NCBI GenBank assembly: GCA_013298815.1 | Contig: JAAFJF010000029.1 | Location: forward strand, 1-39,125 | DNA: 39,125 nt | Reading direction: 5' to 3' | From: Polaromonas sp. | Lineage (GTDB): Bacteria > Pseudomonadota > Gammaproteobacteria > Burkholderiales > Burkholderiaceae_C | In this document: positions 23,797 through 34,155 of the stretch, piece after piece | Layout of the letters: each line of letters opens with the position of its first letter | Numbering within the stretch: the stretch's first letter is position 1 | Made by a program: the position numbers and the translations under genes | The notes under the pieces: model-generated | The model's input: only the letters and a program-made list of their open reading frames with translations | Told to the model about the DNA's origin: nothing | Databases searched by the model: none

Positions 23797-25125
23797 ATGA
23801 AAATTGATCAACTCATTGGTCCTGATAAATTTGAAAAACCAGTTTCAGCACTTGCTATGGTGCCGAAGACGGGTGCAATCACGCGTGTTGGTCGACAAGC
23901 CTACACGGTCATGATGCTGATGGCCAGGGAGCAAGGTGTAGAGCAATCAGATTCTGGAATGTTCTCCGCTCCATTAAATACGATTATTCGTGGATTCGAT
24001 GGAACAACTGGTACCAGTGGTGAGTTAAAACGCCATCTGCGCTCTATGGTCACGCATGTCGTTGAATGGCAATCACCGTCTCCAGCCGAATCGGTGGAGT
24101 GGGGCGCTTGTGCACTACTGTCCGAGGTGCGTTTATTTAAGCAGAAAGGCGAAAGCTGGCTTTCTTGGGCTTACCCACCTTCATTACGAATAGAGATGCT
24201 CAATCCGCAAAGGTATGCTCAAATTCGCAGGTCGACGATCGCCCAGTTTCGAACACATGCCGGTTTGGCCTTATATGAAATTTGTGCTCGCTACAAGGAT
24301 AATCCATCCCATTTGACTAGCAAGCAGCATTGGCATTGGTGGTTACCTGTGCTTACTGGAAAACCGACTCCTGAGCAAATCAAAACTGAATTTAGGTTTT
24401 TCAATCGTGACACGATCAAACCTGCAGTCGAAGAAGTAAATGAAGTTAGTGAATTGATCGTAGCAGTGCGCGAAATCAAGGTCGGTCGGTCTGTTGAGTT
24501 TTTGCAATTTGAAGTCCGAAAAAAACCAGAAGCTTCTACCACCGAGAAAGGTCCGATCAATCTGACTGGCGTTGTTCGGGCATGTCAATTAGGCATTGAT
24601 CCTGACGTGGCCGAAGACTTGTACTTACGACATGGGGAAACGGCATTCTTAAAGGCCATTGAAAGACTTGAGGCTCGACTTGCATTGAAAGGGCCGACTA
24701 TTTTGTCACGCCAGGCTTATTTAAAGTCACTTTTCTTGAGTCGCGTAATTGATGATGCACCCGAAGTGCAGGTTGCATTGTCGACGGAAGAGCTTAAAGT
24801 TGGTATTCCTATCAATGAGGTGCAGCAACGTCATGAAAGACTGCAGAAAAGCGAAAGTGAGCGAGTTGCACTTATCCGATCAGAAATTGAAGCGCTTAAC
24901 GAAACATCGATTTCCGCTTTGCTTAGAGGACTAAAGATACACATGGAATCTACAGGCGCATCGCAAGCAGTGATGCAAAGATTGAAAGATGGAAAATGGC
25001 AATCTGCCCTAATTATGGGCGCACTGATTCGCTTTTACTGGAAGCAAAGTCGAGGTACTGAATGGACAGCACCAGAAAATAATTTACCAAATGTTCAAAG
25101 AGTCGAGCAGGGCGGTTTGTTTTAG
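23797..25125 (+). CDS. replication initiator protein, Rep_3 type
   Basis: A 442-residue initiator with the two winged-helix domains of the Rep_3 family; the second includes LTGKPTPEQIKTEFRFFNRDTIKPAVEEVNEV, a strong family signature. The C-terminal 200 residues are an extension, helical and charged, seen in larger Burkholderiales replicons. It binds iterons as monomer and its operator as dimer. The divergent par genes and the adjacent iterons place it as initiator of this replicon rather than a stray copy. Confidence 0.9.
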   Translation: MKIDQLIGPDKFEKPVSALAMVPKTGAITRVGRQAYTVMMLMAREQGVEQSDSGMFSAPLNTIIRGFDGTTGTSGELKRHLRSMVTHVVEWQSPSPAESVEWGACALLSEVRLFKQKGESWLSWAYPPSLRIEMLNPQRYAQIRRSTIAQFRTHAGLALYEICARYKDNPSHLTSKQHWHWWLPVLTGKPTPEQIKTEFRFFNRDTIKPAVEEVNEVSELIVAVREIKVGRSVEFLQFEVRKKPEASTTEKGPINLTGVVRACQLGIDPDVAEDLYLRHGETAFLKAIERLEARLALKGPTILSRQAYLKSLFLSRVIDDAPEVQVALSTEELKVGIPINEVQQRHERLQKSESERVALIRSEIEALNETSISALLRGLKIHMESTGASQAVMQRLKDGKWQSALIMGALIRFYWKQSRGTEWTAPENNLPNVQRVEQGGLF

Positions 25126-25173
25126 TTTTGTTTAAAGATCATAGCTAAATTTACACATTAAGCGATGAATTAA

Positions 25174-26700
25174 ATGTCAAACACTCTTCCCACAGACGCC
25201 TCACTCGCCGATATCAACCACGCCATGCAAAGCGCAGCCGAAAGCGATGTACATCACGATGCGCACGATGACATCCATAGTGCGGTGGTAGGTGGCGATT
25301 TCGGCGGTCGGGTCAGCCAAGACTTCATCCCAGACCGGCAAATCGCCCAGCTACGTATTCCTCCGCACTCCATCGAAGCTGAATCCAGCGTTTTAGGTGG
25401 CTTGTTGCTTGATAATGGGGCTTGGGACAGGGTAGGGGACTTGCTCAAAGACAGCGACTTTTACCGCTACGAACACCGTTTGATTTTCAGCGCGATGACC
25501 ACGCTCATCAACGCCTCTAAAGCAGCAGACGTCATCACCGTTTATGAGCAGTTGCAAAACTTGGGCAAATCCGAAGAAGTGGGCGGTTTGAGCTACCTCA
25601 ACTCTTTGGCGCAATACGTGCCCAGCGCCAGCAATATCCGCCGCTATGCCGAAATCGTGCGTGAGCGCGCCATTTTGCGCAAGCTGGTCAGCGTCAGCGA
25701 CGAAATAGCCACCAACGCCTTCAACACCCAAGGCCGCCCCGTAGCGACCATCGTCGACGAAGCCGAGCAAAAAATCTTCAACATCGGTGAAGAAGGCTCG
25801 CGCATGAAGCAGGGCTTCCAAAGTATGGACACCTTGGTGGTCGATTTGCTAGACCGCGTGCAAGAAATGGCGGACAACCCGAACGACATCACTGGCGTAC
25901 CCACAGGTTTTTACGACCTAGACCGCATGACCTCGGGTTTCCAAGCGGGCGATTTGGTAGTGTTAGCCGCACGTCCATCCATGGGTAAAACCGCCTTGGC
26001 TATCAACATTGCTGAGCACGTTGCTTTGAACGAAGGCTTGCCCGTCGCTGTGTTCTCCATGGAGATGGGCGCCGCGCAATTGGCTGTGCGCGTGGTTGGT
26101 TCCATTGGTCGCATTGACCAATCTCACCTGCGCACTGGGAAATTGAGCGACGAAGAATGGCCACGTTTGACCGAGGCTATTGAAAAGCTCCGCACCGTGT
26201 CCCTACACATCGACGAAAGTGCCGGCTTGAACTCCAGCGAACTACGTGCCAACTCCCGCCGATTAGCCCGTAAATGCGGCAAATTGGGTTTGATCGTGGT
26301 CGATTACCTGCAGTTGATGAGTGGCTCTGGCGGTGGCGGCAACGGCGAAAACCGCGCCACAGAGCTGGGCGAGATCTCCCGAGGCTTGAAAATGCTCGCC
26401 AGAGAGCTGCAATGCCCTGTGATTGCGCTCTCGCAGCTGAACCGAAGCGTAGAGACCCGCACTGACAAGCGCCCCATGATGAGCGATTTGCGCGAATCCG
26501 GCGCTATTGAGCAAGATGCCGACATCATCATGTTCATCTACCGCGACGACTACTACACCAAAGAACTCTCCAAAGAGCCAGGCGTCGCCGAAGTCATCAT
26601 CGCCAAACAGCGTAACGGCCCAACAGGAACTGTCAAGCTCGCCTTCTTGAAACCAATTACTAAGTTTGAAAGCTTGGCGAGTGGGGGCGGGGATTATTAG
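25174..26700 (+). CDS. dnaB: replicative DNA helicase DnaB
   Basis: A complete DnaB of 508 residues. After a 40-50 residue acidic, His-rich N-terminal extension comes the N-terminal helical domain (PPHSIEAESSVLGGLLLDN), then the RecA-like motor: Walker A ARPSMGKTALA, MEMGAAQLAVR, GLIVVDYLQLMSG (Walker B), ALSQLNRSVETR and SDLRESGAIEQDAD. It moves 5'-3' at the fork. It lies 48 bases behind rep in the same direction. Its GC-richer composition contrasts with rep, so it was probably acquired separately. If the replicon is a plasmid it is a second dnaB copy of the cell. Confidence 0.96.
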   Translation: MSNTLPTDASLADINHAMQSAAESDVHHDAHDDIHSAVVGGDFGGRVSQDFIPDRQIAQLRIPPHSIEAESSVLGGLLLDNGAWDRVGDLLKDSDFYRYEHRLIFSAMTTLINASKAADVITVYEQLQNLGKSEEVGGLSYLNSLAQYVPSASNIRRYAEIVRERAILRKLVSVSDEIATNAFNTQGRPVATIVDEAEQKIFNIGEEGSRMKQGFQSMDTLVVDLLDRVQEMADNPNDITGVPTGFYDLDRMTSGFQAGDLVVLAARPSMGKTALAINIAEHVALNEGLPVAVFSMEMGAAQLAVRVVGSIGRIDQSHLRTGKLSDEEWPRLTEAIEKLRTVSLHIDESAGLNSSELRANSRRLARKCGKLGLIVVDYLQLMSGSGGGGNGENRATELGEISRGLKMLARELQCPVIALSQLNRSVETRTDKRPMMSDLRESGAIEQDADIIMFIYRDDYYTKELSKEPGVAEVIIAKQRNGPTGTVKLAFLKPITKFESLASGGGDY

Positions 26701-26805
26701 TTGAAAAATAACGACTTCATTATGCTAAAGTGATTTTCTGTCACGATCCTTCATTCGCCTATCTTTTTCAATAGCTTGTATTGTTTTTTTGCGTTTTCAT
26801 AACTC

Positions 26806-28725
26806 ATGCCTCAACTTCACCCCAGTTACCGACCAGACATTGACGGATTGCGCGCAATTGCAGTTTTATTGGTAGTTGTACATCACGCATTTCCCCAGAT
26901 ATTACCAAGCGGCTTCATTGGGGTAGATTTGTTTTTTGTGATCTCTGGTTTTCTAATCAGTACTATTATTTTCCAACATCTAGAGAACGGTACGTTTAGC
27001 TTTTCAGACTTTTACGTGCGTCGCATAAAACGCATTTTCCCAGCGCTAATTCTAGTTTTGCTTGTTTGTTTGGTCTACGGCTGGTTTTCACTCTTGCCAG
27101 CAGACTACAAACAGTTGGGTAAGCATACCCTTGCAGGTGCTGCCTTTGTATCCAATTTCGCCTTTTGGTACGAATCTGGTTATTTTGATGGTGACTCGAA
27201 ACTCAAGCCGCTTCTGCATTTGTGGTCACTAGGCATTGAAGAGCAATACTATATTTTTTGGCCCTTGATAGCATGGCTGGCTTGGAAGAGAAAGATCAAT
27301 TTACTTAACCTTTGCATTGTTCTCTTTGCCATTTCTTTTGTCGCGAATCTGGTTATTATTCGGTCCAACACTGTTTCTGCATTCTTTTCACCAGCTTCGC
27401 GGTTTTGGGAGTTATTGATAGGCTCGATACTTGCGTACGTGAAGTTGCACCCACTGGTCACAAAGGAGGAGCGGTATACCAATCTGTCGGCATGGCTAGG
27501 TTTGGGCTTACTAGTTATAGGTTTGGTTTTCATCCACCCAGAACGTCGTTTTCCTGGTTTTTGGGCCTTGTTGCCGACAATATCAGCCTATCTCATCATT
27601 TCTGCAGGGCCAAATGCATGGTTGAATCGCGTTGTTTTATCCAATCGCTTGCTCGTTTGGGTCGGTTTAATTAGTTTTCCGCTCTATTTGTGGCATTGGC
27701 CGCTGCTTGTTTTTGCGAAACAAAGCGCTACTCAACAACCAGATGTTCAAATACTTCTACTGATGATTGCCATCAGTATTGCACTAGCCTGGTTGACATA
27801 TCAGTTGATCGAACGCCCAATTCGTTTTGGTAAGTTGGGGGGGAGCCGTAAAGCTTTGTTCTTGTCTGTAATGATGATAACAATCGGTTATTTTGGTCTC
27901 AATATTTATAAGCGAGAGGGCTTAAGTTTCAGAATTCCCCCTGCCTTACAGAAAATAGCAACTTTTTCTAACGATTATGCGAATAATTCAAATTATGAAT
28001 GCTTGGTCCAAAACTCTGACAAAGATATACAAAACGCCCGTCCTTGCTATCAGAATTTAGGCAATAAAAATAAATCTATTTTGCTATGGGGTGATTCATA
28101 CGCATGGGCGATCTATGCTGGTATCAACAAAGTAGCCTTACCTAATGCCAATGTTTATTTGATGGCAAAAACTGGCTGTCCGCCCCTGCTGGAAGTTGAG
28201 CGAACGGCAGTCAATCACTGCAAACCTCAAAATGCACGAGTAATAGAGGCCATCAAAACCGAAAAATATGATCAAGTCGTCTTAGTAGCGAGGTGGGATC
28301 ATTGGACTTATCAGTCAGATAAGTACATGCTAAGCATATCTGCGACAGTTGATTATTTAAAAAACATCGGCGTCAGACAAATTTACATCATGGGACCACC
28401 GCCAGAGTGGCATCCAGGCCTTCAAGACGTTTTGGTATCGCATGCGTTGCGTGACAAATTGACCCATCGATTGGCTAACAGGCTTTCGGAGGGCGTAACT
28501 GTTAGCTCAGCGCTTGACCTGCAATTAAGTCAATTGGCACAAGAGAAAGGAATTTCATACATTTCCTTACTAAACATTCTCTGTGATAAAAGTGGATGCC
28601 TCACAAGGGTGGGTGACGAGCCAGAAGATTTAATCGGCTATGACGATGGTCATCTCTCAAGAAAAGGTGGTGAATACGTTGCAAAGCAATTGCCACCAGA
28701 TTTTTTTAAGTTTCATCAGCCCTGA
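26806..28725 (+). CDS. OafA/YrhL-type acyltransferase with SGNH domain
   Basis: A 639-residue membrane acyltransferase. The N-terminal acyltransferase-3 domain begins YRPDIDGLRAIAVLLVVVHHAFP, with the RxxR-like YVRRIKRIFPALI and about ten membrane helices to residue 370. The C-terminal periplasmic SGNH hydrolase-like domain has GDS (429-431) and DxxH (Asp613, His616). Such proteins O-acetylate lipopolysaccharide, exopolysaccharide or other surface glycans. The 105-base gap before it holds no clear promoter. It is followed by a methyltransferase gene, 37 bases away. Confidence 0.9.
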   Translation: MPQLHPSYRPDIDGLRAIAVLLVVVHHAFPQILPSGFIGVDLFFVISGFLISTIIFQHLENGTFSFSDFYVRRIKRIFPALILVLLVCLVYGWFSLLPADYKQLGKHTLAGAAFVSNFAFWYESGYFDGDSKLKPLLHLWSLGIEEQYYIFWPLIAWLAWKRKINLLNLCIVLFAISFVANLVIIRSNTVSAFFSPASRFWELLIGSILAYVKLHPLVTKEERYTNLSAWLGLGLLVIGLVFIHPERRFPGFWALLPTISAYLIISAGPNAWLNRVVLSNRLLVWVGLISFPLYLWHWPLLVFAKQSATQQPDVQILLLMIAISIALAWLTYQLIERPIRFGKLGGSRKALFLSVMMITIGYFGLNIYKREGLSFRIPPALQKIATFSNDYANNSNYECLVQNSDKDIQNARPCYQNLGNKNKSILLWGDSYAWAIYAGINKVALPNANVYLMAKTGCPPLLEVERTAVNHCKPQNARVIEAIKTEKYDQVVLVARWDHWTYQSDKYMLSISATVDYLKNIGVRQIYIMGPPPEWHPGLQDVLVSHALRDKLTHRLANRLSEGVTVSSALDLQLSQLAQEKGISYISLLNILCDKSGCLTRVGDEPEDLIGYDDGHLSRKGGEYVAKQLPPDFFKFHQP

Positions 28726-28762
28726 ATGAAAGTCGTGTTTAAAAAAGTATGATGTTGGCATC

Positions 28763-29902
28763 ATGATGTTTCCACGCCTAAACTACAAAAAACTTAACTC
28801 GATACAAACTGTTGAGGCTATTTATCAATTGCTACTCAACCGATCCATTGACCCGGCTGGCAAAGCCACGTGGACAAATGTGATTGAAATGGGCGAGTAC
28901 TCGCGCTGTAAACAGCTCAATTTTATTGTGCTGTCAGACGAATTTTTGATCAGTTTTGACAGCATCAGTCGAACTGAGCGCTTACGCCGCACCCTGTCGA
29001 TGCTTAGTTTGCTAAAAATGGAGAATGCCGCTCCTATGCAGCAATGTGAGTTGATTTATCGATTTATATTGAACCGAAAAATTGATGATTTAGGTGCGCA
29101 TAGCTGCTTAGACCGCATTGCTCAAGGCAAATTTTCAGCCCTAGGTTTGATTGTGCGGCTAATGAATTCTCCTGAATTTAAGCAGCCTTACCTCAAACCC
29201 ACACCTACGCAGCAGTTACATGGAGCTCGCATGGCATGGGCTGGGCAATTGCCTGCTGCAAAACGGGTGCTAGATATTGGTGGTAGTAGCCCAACCGTGC
29301 CTGAAGGGGCATTGCTAGAACTCGGTTACTCGCACAAACCTGAAAAATTAATTATCTTTGATAAACCGCCCAACGAGCAATTTTGGGGAACTCCCAATTA
29401 TTCACAGGCAAACACCCGCAGCTTTCCATGGGGGCAAGTGCAATACATCCATGGCTATGCAGAAGATATTTTGCATCACGATGAGTTACATGATCAATTG
29501 TTTGACATGATTTACATGGGGCAAGTGGTGGAGCATATTTATGAAGATAAATTACCAAATGTGCTGGTGTGGATCAAAAATCACTTGGCACCGGGTGGTA
29601 GATTTTGCTTTGACACGCCAAACCGCTTGATAACTCGCTTTGAAACAGGCGAAGATCGATATATAGATACTGACCACAAACGTGAATACACGCCAGACGC
29701 GTTAGTCGTTTTACTGAAGGCTGCTGGATTCCGCATCGTGCAGCAATGGGGAATTTTGAATATGCCAAATGTTATTGCGAATCAGCGACTAGGCGTTAAA
29801 GACTACTATGATGGTGAGCAACTTGCGCCTGATCCAGCGCAAGGGTATTGTTTTGCAATGATGTGTCTGCGACATACTGATGAGTATGGAGGTGATGATT
29901 AG
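28763..29902 (+). CDS. DUF4214-containing SAM-dependent methyltransferase
   Basis: A 379-residue protein. Residues about 15-60 and 90-140 are two DUF4214-like segments (IYQLLLNRSIDPAGKATW; IYRFILNRKIDDLGAHSC), seen in surface and secreted proteins and glycan-modifying enzymes. Residues about 165-370 are a class I methyltransferase: VLDIGGSSP for SAM binding, MGQVVEHIYEDKLP, then LAPGGRFCFDTPN. No signal peptide. With the acyltransferase next to it, it may modify a surface polysaccharide; the substrate is unknown. Confidence 0.8.
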   Translation: MMFPRLNYKKLNSIQTVEAIYQLLLNRSIDPAGKATWTNVIEMGEYSRCKQLNFIVLSDEFLISFDSISRTERLRRTLSMLSLLKMENAAPMQQCELIYRFILNRKIDDLGAHSCLDRIAQGKFSALGLIVRLMNSPEFKQPYLKPTPTQQLHGARMAWAGQLPAAKRVLDIGGSSPTVPEGALLELGYSHKPEKLIIFDKPPNEQFWGTPNYSQANTRSFPWGQVQYIHGYAEDILHHDELHDQLFDMIYMGQVVEHIYEDKLPNVLVWIKNHLAPGGRFCFDTPNRLITRFETGEDRYIDTDHKREYTPDALVVLLKAAGFRIVQQWGILNMPNVIANQRLGVKDYYDGEQLAPDPAQGYCFAMMCLRHTDEYGGDD

Positions 29903-30207
29903 TTCGGCAAATGTTGATCAGGGAAAATTCGCTTTAATTGAGGTTCTAAGGTTTGAAAGTGAAAACTTTGGTATTACTTATAAATGCAAGTCATGCGCTG
30001 GCTTAGTCACTCGGTTTCACGAATAGCTTTTTTCCTAAAAATCGCACCAAAACTGAAACTAATTGTAAACGTGAAGGAACTTTAGCAAATTTTGAATTTT
30101 TAAGTCTATTAAACTTTGCAACAGCTTTAAAACTAATGTAACTGCTAAGGTACTCCTGAAAGTGCCATACGTGGGGTTATAAAGCACACAAAGTTAATAA
30201 AGACCGT
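29903..30207. other. intergenic region upstream of the SpvB-like gene
   Basis: An AT-rich 305-base region that must hold the promoter of the SpvB-RHS pair. The repeated promoter element of 1704 and 38775 is not found here, and I see no convincing terminator or other element. Confidence 0.4.
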
Positions 30208-33200
30208 ATGACAACATTCAAACAGCGCCTCTTAACCTTAAGCATCAGTTTTACTTCCGTTTTAGTTGGTTTGAGTTGTGCTTTAAGCTTAAGCAATGTG
30301 CAAGCACAAACATTCCTTGCTGGGAGTGTTTCGGGACAGTTCTCTGTGAACCAAAATGGTGCGGCCACGTACACATTGCCTATTCAAGTGCCGCCTGGTG
30401 TTACTGGAATGCAGCCACAATTAAGCTTGAATTACAACAGCCAGGACGGGCATGGTTTGGCGGGAGTGGGTTGGAGTTTGGGTGGATTGTCAGTCATCAC
30501 CCGTTGCGAACAAACATTAGCGCAAGAGGGTGTGCGTGGAATTGTCAATTTGGATGACAACGACAGATACTGTCTTGAAGGTCAGAAGTTGATGCTGGTA
30601 GCGGGTGCTTACGCGCAAGACGGTGCAGAGTACCGTACAGAAAACGATAAATTCAGCAAAATCATTTCTTACGGTCGTTCAGGCAGTGGTTCAACTTGGT
30701 TCAAAGCTTGGACCAAAAGCGGCCAAATCATGGAGTTTGGCAATACGGTTGATTCGCGTGTCATTGGCAGCGGTTACACCACGGCGCGTCAATGGTCACT
30801 TAATCGTGTGACCGATGTAAATGGGAACACCATGACCATCGGTTATCTAAATAGCGCCGATCGCACGACACATTTGCCAGAAATTATTACCTACGGAGGC
30901 AATTCGGTAACTGGTACAGTGGCAAATCGCACTCTTCAAATTGTTTATGCTGCACGCGATGATGTCACAACCTCGTATATTGGCAATCAGAAACTTGTGG
31001 AATCCTCAAAAATATCGAAAATCATCACCAAAATCGGAACGGTTGCAGTCAAAAATTACAACTTAACCTATCAGCCAAGCCAATCAACCAAGCGGTCACG
31101 GTTGATCAAGATTGATGAATGCGATGGTTTAGGTACAAGCTGCCTCAACCCGGTAACATTTGAGTATAACGATGCTGTTGTGACAGTCGTCAACAAAGAT
31201 TCATCGGGTCACGGTGTTGCCGCAGCAGATAAGAAAAAATTGGTCGATCTTTTTGGTGACGGTAGACCCGTTTATTACACCACCAATGGCGCTGGTCAAC
31301 ATTATGCAACACGTATCAATGCGGATGGCACAGTTCAAAATTGGAATTGGAACGGTCATGGACTCGGGAATGCAGGTTGGGATATCGTTGACATTTTTGG
31401 TGATGGGCGACCTTTATATTGGACGCATGACACGTCAGGCAACCACTATGCTTCGCGCTTAAATTCCGATAACACAGTTGAAAATTTCAGTTGGGCTGGA
31501 GGACATGGTGACGATGGTACCCCTGGAGGAGCGAGGTTCGTTGATTTGTTTGGCGATGGCAAACCTGTATACAAGATACGCATAGGCGATAGTCATTACG
31601 CAACAAAATTAAATCCTACAAACAATAGTCTGCAAAATTATTATTGGACGAATGTAGGCTTGCCTGACTACAACTGTGATGGCGCAGATATGCATGATTT
31701 ATTTGGTGATGGTAAGCAAATGTTTTGGCGGCGATGCGGTGCTTGGCGCAACGATCACCAAGCTATACGATTTAACCCAGACAATACGATTACACCTTAT
31801 ATTTGGGTTTTGGGTGATAACCCTGCCATCATACAAAACATACATGCGGGCGGCGGTTTGGTCGATGCGTATGGAGATGGCCATCCAGTAATTTGGTCTA
31901 GAACTGGTGACTATTCAAATACCCATGTAGTCACGCAGTTGAATAAAGACGGTACGTATTTAACTCGGTTGTTCCCCAATTTTAATGATGGTGATTTGAT
32001 TCCTTGGACTTTTGCTGATTTATTCGGTGATGGTCATAAAGTTTATTGGCAAATTAATGGAACAGTGCACCGCGCTGTACGCATGAACAAAGATGGCTCC
32101 TATCAACAATGGTCTTGGGTTGGTTATGCTAAAAATGGAGATGACTGGCGCTTAGCTGACTTGTTTGGCGATGGACGTCAAGTCTTTTGGACGCGTTCGG
32201 GTAGTACTCACTATGTAAATCGATTGAACCAAGACGGAACAATCGAAAGCTTTACTTATGCAGGTCACGGTCTTGGCGCAAACGGTTGGGATTTGGGTGA
32301 CTTGTACGGTGATGGCCGCCAAGTGTATTGGACACAAAATGGTGCGACACATCACACTACATCATTCTCGCGTGGCGATTTTGACAACCTCAAAATCGTC
32401 ACAGGGTCAACGGGTCTGAAACAAACGACTACATACGCTTCAATCAACCAAACAACTACGCCTGCACTTTATACAAGTGACAGGGCAACCGCATCAGCCG
32501 CTGTTTTTCCGCAAAAAGACATTCAATTCCCAATGCGTGTAGTGAAACAAGTTGTTACCGATACGGGTCTTGGCGGAACTAACACGACAACTTATACCTA
32601 TGGTGGTTTGAAATCCGACCAAACCACTGGCCGTGGTTTCCTCGGTTTCCGATGGATGGGTTCTAAAGACTTAAGTACCAATATTGAGTCGATGTCCGTA
32701 TTTCATCAAACTTGGCCTTATGTCGGCATGTTAAAAACCAGTGAAACACGTTTGGCGGGCTCAGGAAATGCGGGCTTGTTAAAGCGCTCGACGGTGACGC
32801 CTGGTTGCAAGATTCCTCTCACTCAGGCAGCCTGTGCCGTTTTCCCAGCCGTGAATGCACCTGGTACTTTGTATTTCCCCTACACCAGCCAAACTGTTGA
32901 TGAATCTTGGGACTTGAATGGCGTCGCATTACCTGTGGTCACTACGAGTTACCAATACAACGTCACACCGGGTGATTCACAGTTATATGGCAACCCAACC
33001 CAAATCACTTCTACCACAAACTCGGGGTTGATCAGCAAAACCGTAAATACGGTGAATGAGTATTTGCCTGCCAACACTGCTAGTTGGGTGTTGGGTCGTT
33101 TGAAGAAATCTACGGTTACAAATACTGCGACCGATAGCAATATCACTACTGGCAATCCTATTTTGCCGTTGCCCACCATCTCAGTATCACGCTTGAATGG

Positions 33201-34155
33201 CTTTCCAATGAAAGCACCAGGCACGACAGGCGCAATTTGGAGTACGACCAATGCGACAGCTGTTACCTATGTATGCACAAGTTCTGGCACGGGCTACACG
33301 GCTCCATTAACAAGCATGGCTTTGAGTGGCAGTACATCTGGCCCAACATCCACTGCATGGATTGGTTACCCTAGTACATGTACTTGGACGGCTACAGGGC
33401 AGGGCGGTACGGTTACCTATGTGGAAACTATGACGACTGTTGCCGCACCACCAACAATCACGTTCACGCGCACTCCATTGCCACTTGTTGCGGGTCAAAA
33501 TCATAATGCTGTATGGAGCACGACTAACGCGACTTCGGTGTCTGGTGTTTGCACGTCAACGGGTACTGGTTACACATACAACGGCCCCTTGGCTTTGAGT
33601 GGTAATAATACGAGTCTTACCAGTGCTGCCTGGGTTGGTTACCCGACGCAATGCGTCTGGACTGCAACAGGTCCTGGTGGTACTGCAACAGCAACTGATA
33701 ACTTCAGCACGGTTGCTGGCCCAGCAAAAATACCTGTTTATTGGGTTCAGTACGATTTAAGATTTTTTCACACAACAAGCATTGCAGAGCGTGATTGGCA
33801 TATTAACAACTGGGGCGCTACCTATCTGGGTATTCCCTTCTATGTTCATGCCACCAGCAATGCCGCACCAGGTTTAGTTCCTGTGCATCGCTATATCAAT
33901 ACGAACAATAGTGCGTATTTTTATACTGATAATGCAGCTGAGCATGCGAGTATGGTCAATTACCCGCAATATTCCTACCAAGGTGTTGCTTGGTACGCTC
34001 AACAAAACAATGCTGCGAACGGCGCCGTACCGCTTTACCGCTACCGCTGGTATGACACGGGTAATCAGATGTATTTTTATACAACCACCCCTGGTGGGGG
34101 AGGTGATTACAACATCCCTGAAGGCAACTCTCAGTATGTTTGGACAGCGCCATGA
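30208..34155 (+). CDS. SpvB/TcB-like secreted protein with FG-GAP-type, Ig-like and DUF5648 domains
   Basis: A 1315-residue protein. A signal peptide ends near VQAQ (residue 34). Residues 35-300 are SpvB-like (PIQVPPGVTGMQPQLSLNYNS, AGVGWSLGGLSVITRC). Residues 345-745 hold eight repeats of about 50 residues built on (F/Y)GDGxxVxW and HYATRLN. Next comes the middle domain of TcdB-type proteins (GLKQTTTY, TTGRGFLGF). Two tandem Ig-like domains (about 990-1170) and a DUF5648 tail (VPLYRYRWYDTGNQMYFYTT) end the protein. It overlaps the RHS gene by ATGA. TcB- and TcC-like halves form the hollow shell that stores the toxin tip, so these two genes may be a split shell. Confidence 0.8.
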   Translation: MTTFKQRLLTLSISFTSVLVGLSCALSLSNVQAQTFLAGSVSGQFSVNQNGAATYTLPIQVPPGVTGMQPQLSLNYNSQDGHGLAGVGWSLGGLSVITRCEQTLAQEGVRGIVNLDDNDRYCLEGQKLMLVAGAYAQDGAEYRTENDKFSKIISYGRSGSGSTWFKAWTKSGQIMEFGNTVDSRVIGSGYTTARQWSLNRVTDVNGNTMTIGYLNSADRTTHLPEIITYGGNSVTGTVANRTLQIVYAARDDVTTSYIGNQKLVESSKISKIITKIGTVAVKNYNLTYQPSQSTKRSRLIKIDECDGLGTSCLNPVTFEYNDAVVTVVNKDSSGHGVAAADKKKLVDLFGDGRPVYYTTNGAGQHYATRINADGTVQNWNWNGHGLGNAGWDIVDIFGDGRPLYWTHDTSGNHYASRLNSDNTVENFSWAGGHGDDGTPGGARFVDLFGDGKPVYKIRIGDSHYATKLNPTNNSLQNYYWTNVGLPDYNCDGADMHDLFGDGKQMFWRRCGAWRNDHQAIRFNPDNTITPYIWVLGDNPAIIQNIHAGGGLVDAYGDGHPVIWSRTGDYSNTHVVTQLNKDGTYLTRLFPNFNDGDLIPWTFADLFGDGHKVYWQINGTVHRAVRMNKDGSYQQWSWVGYAKNGDDWRLADLFGDGRQVFWTRSGSTHYVNRLNQDGTIESFTYAGHGLGANGWDLGDLYGDGRQVYWTQNGATHHTTSFSRGDFDNLKIVTGSTGLKQTTTYASINQTTTPALYTSDRATASAAVFPQKDIQFPMRVVKQVVTDTGLGGTNTTTYTYGGLKSDQTTGRGFLGFRWMGSKDLSTNIESMSVFHQTWPYVGMLKTSETRLAGSGNAGLLKRSTVTPGCKIPLTQAACAVFPAVNAPGTLYFPYTSQTVDESWDLNGVALPVVTTSYQYNVTPGDSQLYGNPTQITSTTNSGLISKTVNTVNEYLPANTASWVLGRLKKSTVTNTATDSNITTGNPILPLPTISVSRLNGFPMKAPGTTGAIWSTTNATAVTYVCTSSGTGYTAPLTSMALSGSTSGPTSTAWIGYPSTCTWTATGQGGTVTYVETMTTVAAPPTITFTRTPLPLVAGQNHNAVWSTTNATSVSGVCTSTGTGYTYNGPLALSGNNTSLTSAAWVGYPTQCVWTATGPGGTATATDNFSTVAGPAKIPVYWVQYDLRFFHTTSIAERDWHINNWGATYLGIPFYVHATSNAAPGLVPVHRYINTNNSAYFYTDNAAEHASMVNYPQYSYQGVAWYAQQNNAANGAVPLYRYRWYDTGNQMYFYTTTPGGGGDYNIPEGNSQYVWTAP

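Noticed and set aside
31246-32400. Regularly spaced repeat series that could suggest a CRISPR array
   Set aside because: The repeats are about 150 bp apart, in frame, and encode the GDG protein repeats of the SpvB-like gene.
34140-34151. TTG start for the intact RHS gene
   Set aside because: ATG 34152 overlaps the previous stop by ATGA and is a better start.
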